A stretch of DNA of 9,137 bases from positions 1 to 9,137 of the forward strand of contig DATAEK010000402.1 in the NCBI GenBank assembly GCA_036258055.1, in the 5' to 3' direction. Source of the DNA: DATAEK01 sp036258055. Lineage in GTDB: Bacteria > Acidobacteriota > Vicinamibacteria > Vicinamibacterales > 2-12-FULL-66-21. A program made the position numbers and the translations under genes. Under the pieces are notes generated by a model. That model had not been told where the DNA came from. It was given only the letters and a program-made list of their open reading frames with translations, and did no database searches. Positions 6,316-9,137 of the stretch are shown here, piece by piece (within the stretch, counting starts at the first letter, position 1; every line of letters starts with the position of its first letter).

Positions 6316-7677
6316 GTGTCCCTGAACTTCCTCGCGACCCGCTTCACCTGCTCCTGGCCCTGGTCCACACTGATCCTCCTCTGCGACGGCCGCATCGTCT
6401 GCGGCTGCGCCGACCCGTATGGAAAGCGTGTCCTCGGCGACACGAAGGTCGAGACGGTCTCGGGCATCTGGACCGGCGAGCGGGCGGCCACGCTCCGGCA
6501 GGACCTGAATAGCGGCGGTTCGAAGTTCTGCGGCGACTGCGCGCTGAAGCTGCCGCTGAAGAAAGACCAGCCGGCGCCGCAGCGGAATCTCGACGTCGGT
6601 TCGTTGCCGTCGCGGCTGTACATCGAGTGCACCGCCGCCTGCAACATTTCCTGCGACCAGGCGTGCTGCGCGCCGGAAACCGGGATTACCCGCACCCGCA
6701 AGGCGGGCATGCTGGACTTCGATCTCTTCCGGCGCGTCGTCGACGAGGCGGGACCGTCGCTCGTCCGGATCGATTTCTTCAACTACGGCGAGACGTTCCT
6801 GCACAAGCGCGCGATCGAGATGTGCGAGTACATCAAGGCGCGCTTCCCGCAGATCTATCTCTACACGAGCACGAACGGCCTCGCGTTCACGGAGGAACAG
6901 GGGCGCCGGCTGGTGCACTCGGGCATCGACGAGGTGACGTTTTCGCTCGACGGCGCCACGCCGGAAAGCTACGTGATTTACCGGAAGCGCGGAGATTTTC
7001 AGAAGGCGATTCGGAACCTGCGCGCCGCGGCCGACGAGAAACGAAGCGCCGGCCGCGACGTCCCGTTCATCAACTGGCGCTACATCCTCTTCAACCACAA
7101 CGACAGCGACGAGGAAATGCAGCTGGCGCGTGAACTCGCGTCAGAAATCGGAGTTGATCGCCTCTGCTGGGAGTTGACGGATCATCCCGAGAACATGTTC
7201 TCGCGACGGTTCGTGCCCGGCAGCGCGGAGCTGGCGGCGATCAAGCACGAGATCTGGGACGACAACAATCTGGGCAACGCGATCCCCGGCGCCACGCCGC
7301 GCGCCAGGATTGACGTCCGCGGCCGGATCCCCGGGATGCCGCTCCTCGCACGCGCCGGCCGTCCCGTCGCGCTCAACGCCACGGTTCAGAATCTCTCGAC
7401 CCGCGCGTTTCCCCGGCAAGCCAGTTACGGCCGGCGGCTCGTGCGGCTGGGGGCGCAGCTCTGCGATCGCGACGGCACCGTCCTCAACCGCGACTTCGAG
7501 CGCGCGTGGCTGCCCGACACGCTGCAACCAGGGATCACGGCGCGCATTCCGATCACCATCACCGCACCCGAGAAGCCAGGACGCTACGCGCTCAAGTTCG
7601 ATCTCGTCAGCGAGGGCATCGACTGGTTCGAGGCGTGCGGCTCCCCCACCACCATCGCGCGCTTTCTCGTCGTCTGA
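6316..7677 (+). CDS. Radical SAM-like protein with N-terminal SPASM-like cysteines and C-terminal Ig-like domain
   Basis: A 453-residue protein in three parts. Residues 1-80 hold cysteines C12, C23, C29, C31, C72 and C75 in the pattern LLCDGRIVCGC ... GDTKVETVSGIW ... FCGDC, which resembles a SPASM/twitch iron-sulfur domain placed before the core instead of after it. Residues 100-325 read as a radical SAM barrel: cysteine motif CTAACNISCDQACC (105-118), FFNYGET in the GGEP position (154-160), LYTSTNGL (182-189) and SLDGATPESYVIYRKRGDF (210-228), all typical of SPASM-family radical SAM enzymes. The cysteine spacing is C-x3-C-x3-C-C instead of C-x3-C-x2-C. Residues 330-453 are beta-rich (PVALNATVQNLSTRAF, PGRYALKFDLVSEGIDWF) and resemble the Ig-like domain appended to some bacterial glycosyltransferases and methyltransferases. 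The start is GTG, 28 bases after the 89-residue gene, with only a distant AGGGA. The substrate is unknown; peptide or carbohydrate modification are the reasonable options. Confidence 0.85.
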   Translation: MSLNFLATRFTCSWPWSTLILLCDGRIVCGCADPYGKRVLGDTKVETVSGIWTGERAATLRQDLNSGGSKFCGDCALKLPLKKDQPAPQRNLDVGSLPSRLYIECTAACNISCDQACCAPETGITRTRKAGMLDFDLFRRVVDEAGPSLVRIDFFNYGETFLHKRAIEMCEYIKARFPQIYLYTSTNGLAFTEEQGRRLVHSGIDEVTFSLDGATPESYVIYRKRGDFQKAIRNLRAAADEKRSAGRDVPFINWRYILFNHNDSDEEMQLARELASEIGVDRLCWELTDHPENMFSRRFVPGSAELAAIKHEIWDDNNLGNAIPGATPRARIDVRGRIPGMPLLARAGRPVALNATVQNLSTRAFPRQASYGRRLVRLGAQLCDRDGTVLNRDFERAWLPDTLQPGITARIPITITAPEKPGRYALKFDLVSEGIDWFEACGSPTTIARFLVV

Positions 7678-7726
7678 ATCGTCCAAACACGAGCTCGCGG
7701 AAGACAACGAGTAGACTGACGACGCT

Positions 7727-7732
7727 GGAGGG
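7727..7732 (+). promoter_or_regulatory. Strong ribosome binding site of the sulfatase gene
   Basis: GGAGGG lies 3 bases before the ATG at 7736 and fixes the sulfatase start. It is the best Shine-Dalgarno match in the window, where most other genes rely on coupling or have weak sites. The 58-base gap that contains it (7678-7735) shows no clear promoter or terminator hairpin. It includes AGACTGACGAC (7713-7723), the same word that opens the repeats at the start of the window. Confidence 0.7.
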
Positions 7733-7735
7733 AAC

Positions 7736-9137
7736 ATGAAGCCAGCCGTGCGGGTGCTGGCCGCGACCGCCATCCTTCTGACCATCGTCTGTGTTGCTCA
7801 CCAAACGGGGAACGCTCAGACACAACGACCGAATATCTTGTTGATTGTGTCCGATGACGTGGGCTACGCGGACATCGGCATTTACGGCAGCCGAGATATT
7901 CCAACACCAAACATCGATCGGGTCGCTCAAGAGGGGATCCGCTTCACAAACGCCTACGTGAGCGGCCCCTATTGCAGCCCAACCCGCGCAGGTCTCATGA
8001 CCGGCCGGTATCCGCAACGTTTCGGCTACGAATTCAACCCGGATGGATCGCCGGATTACGGATTACCGTTAACCGAGACGACCTTGGCTGACAGGCTAAA
8101 CGCTGCCGGATACCGCACGGCCCTGTTCGGCAAATGGCATCTCGGTTCGGCGGATCGATTGCACCCGATGCGTCGCGGATTTGAGGAGTTCTATGGGTTC
8201 CTCGGCGGCGACCATTCGTATGTGAATGTCGCCCATATCGATGTCGGCACGAAGATGCCGGACCCGCTGCTCGATGGCATGAAGCCCGCCTCGTCGGTGA
8301 CCTACCTCACGGACACGCTCGGCGATCGCGCCGTCAGTTACATCAAGCAGCACGCGTCGGAGTCGTTTTTTCTCTATCTCGCGTTCAACGCCGCACATAC
8401 ACCGATGGAAGCGCCTGAGAACTACCTCGCTCGCGTCTCGAACATTGCAGACTCACAGCGCCGTACCTATGCTGCCATGATGTCCGCGATGGACGATGCG
8501 ATCGGGAGAACGCTAGCTGCCCTGCGCGATCAGAAACTTGAAGAGAAAACGCTCGTGATCTTCTTGAACGACAACGGCGGACCGACGATGCCGACGACGA
8601 CGGTCAATGGATCGAGCAATGGTCCGCTGCGTGGATCGAAGCGGCAGACCTGGGAAGGCGGAATTCGCGTCGCGTTTGCGATGTCGTGGAAGGGACACCT
8701 CGACGCGGGCCGAGTGGATGACAGGCCGATCATTCAGCTCGATGTTCTGCCGACGGCGCTTGCTGCCGCCGGCGTAGCGACGAACGCATCGGAGTTCGAT
8801 GGCGTGAACCTCTTGCCATTTCTGACAGGTACAGCGAAAGACGCACCGCACGATGCGCTGTATTGGCGCCTCGGCGGCATGATGGCGATTCGCAAAGGCG
8901 ATTGGAAGCTGGTGAAGACGCGCGAAGGCCCGTTAGTCGACGTGGACCCGTCGACGCTACGCGATCTCTCGGACGCCGGTCTTTACAATCTCTCTGAAGA
9001 TATCGGCGAGACGCGGAATCGCGCCGCCGAGCGTCCGGACAAGGTAAAGGAGCTCAGTGATTTGTGGCAGCAGTGGAATCGCCAACTCTCCAAGCCGTTG
9101 TGGGGACCTCGACCCGCCTCTGGGCGCGGCGGTGCAT
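7736..9137 (+). CDS. Secreted type I sulfatase (arylsulfatase-like), 3' end cut by the window
   Basis: Formylglycine-dependent sulfatase that hydrolyses sulfate esters, probably periplasmic or secreted; the substrate cannot be told from sequence. 467 codons are visible with no stop before the window end. A Sec signal peptide is clear (hydrophobic 7-21, likely cleavage near GNAQ, 25-28). Core motifs are RPNILLIVSDDVGYADIG (31-48, metal-binding D40/D41), the sulfatase signature CSPTRAGLMTGRYP (80-93) with C80 as the residue converted to formylglycine, FGKWHLG (131-137, K133 and H135), AAHTP (219-223), LNDNGG (277-282, D279/N280) and LRGSKRQTWEGG (298-309, K302). The end, WQQWNRQLSKPLWGP, resembles a sulfatase C-terminus, so probably only a short tail is missing. 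Codons are less GC-biased (several TTA and CTA) than in the gene upstream, which hints at a different origin. Cys-type sulfatases need a maturase (FGE or anSME); neither is evident beside it. Confidence 0.93.
   Translation, partial: MKPAVRVLAATAILLTIVCVAHQTGNAQTQRPNILLIVSDDVGYADIGIYGSRDIPTPNIDRVAQEGIRFTNAYVSGPYCSPTRAGLMTGRYPQRFGYEFNPDGSPDYGLPLTETTLADRLNAAGYRTALFGKWHLGSADRLHPMRRGFEEFYGFLGGDHSYVNVAHIDVGTKMPDPLLDGMKPASSVTYLTDTLGDRAVSYIKQHASESFFLYLAFNAAHTPMEAPENYLARVSNIADSQRRTYAAMMSAMDDAIGRTLAALRDQKLEEKTLVIFLNDNGGPTMPTTTVNGSSNGPLRGSKRQTWEGGIRVAFAMSWKGHLDAGRVDDRPIIQLDVLPTALAAAGVATNASEFDGVNLLPFLTGTAKDAPHDALYWRLGGMMAIRKGDWKLVKTREGPLVDVDPSTLRDLSDAGLYNLSEDIGETRNRAAERPDKVKELSDLWQQWNRQLSKPLWGPRPASGRGGA

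Noticed and set aside
5787..6782. Open frame of 331 codons on the - strand across STAS, the 89-residue gene and the radical SAM gene
   Set aside because: It lies opposite three well-supported genes, has no recognisable motif, and long antisense open frames are expected in GC-rich DNA.
7736..7800. Lipoprotein signal in the sulfatase
   Set aside because: The cysteine at residue 19 follows Ile-Val, and lipoboxes need Gly, Ala or Ser just before the Cys; a normal Sec signal with cleavage near GNAQ fits better.

Overview
The window is a GC-rich, tightly packed bacterial chromosome segment. Housekeeping genes fill its first half, and a less familiar regulatory and accessory cassette fills the second half. 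The gene content (obgE-nadD-rsfS, a lysA-tmk pair, an ECF sigma/STAS pair, a secreted sulfatase) and the short GC-rich intergenic repeats would fit a soil-type Acidobacteriota genome such as the Vicinamibacteria. That placement is an inference from style; no marker in the window proves it.

Layout. Bases 1-170 are degenerate tandem repeats built on GACTG/CGACTG words, and they run right up to the obgE start codon. Bases 171-3090 on the + strand form one overlapping operon: obgE (ribosome-assembly GTPase), nadD (NAD synthesis), rsfS (ribosome silencing factor) and a comF-type phosphoribosyltransferase. Bases 3053-4892 on the - strand carry lysA (diaminopimelate decarboxylase) followed after 4 bases by tmk (dTMP kinase, TTG start). 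The tail of tmk overlaps the tail of comF by 38 bases in convergent orientation. Bases 4893-5022 are a divergent promoter region between lysA and the next operon.

Bases 5023-7677 on the + strand carry four closely spaced genes: an ECF-type sigma factor, a STAS-domain protein whose start overlaps the sigma stop (ATGA), a small charged helical protein of 89 residues that I do not recognise, and an unusual radical-SAM-like protein. The last has a SPASM-like cysteine cluster at its N-terminus instead of its C-terminus, a central cysteine motif spaced C-x3-C-x3-C-C instead of C-x3-C-x2-C, and a C-terminal beta-rich Ig-like domain. It is the most novel-looking part of the window. After 58 bases comes a secreted type I sulfatase with a formylglycine-type cysteine motif. 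It has a strong ribosome binding site and visibly less GC-biased codon use, and it runs off the window end at or near its natural C-terminus.

How the genes relate. The first operon joins ribosome biogenesis with NAD synthesis, a common bacterial grouping. lysA and tmk supply lysine/peptidoglycan precursor and dTTP. The sigma/STAS/89-residue/radical-SAM group looks like a regulatory unit with an enzymatic output, but no anti-sigma factor or kinase is encoded beside it. Whether the radical SAM protein has anything to do with the adjacent sulfatase is open.
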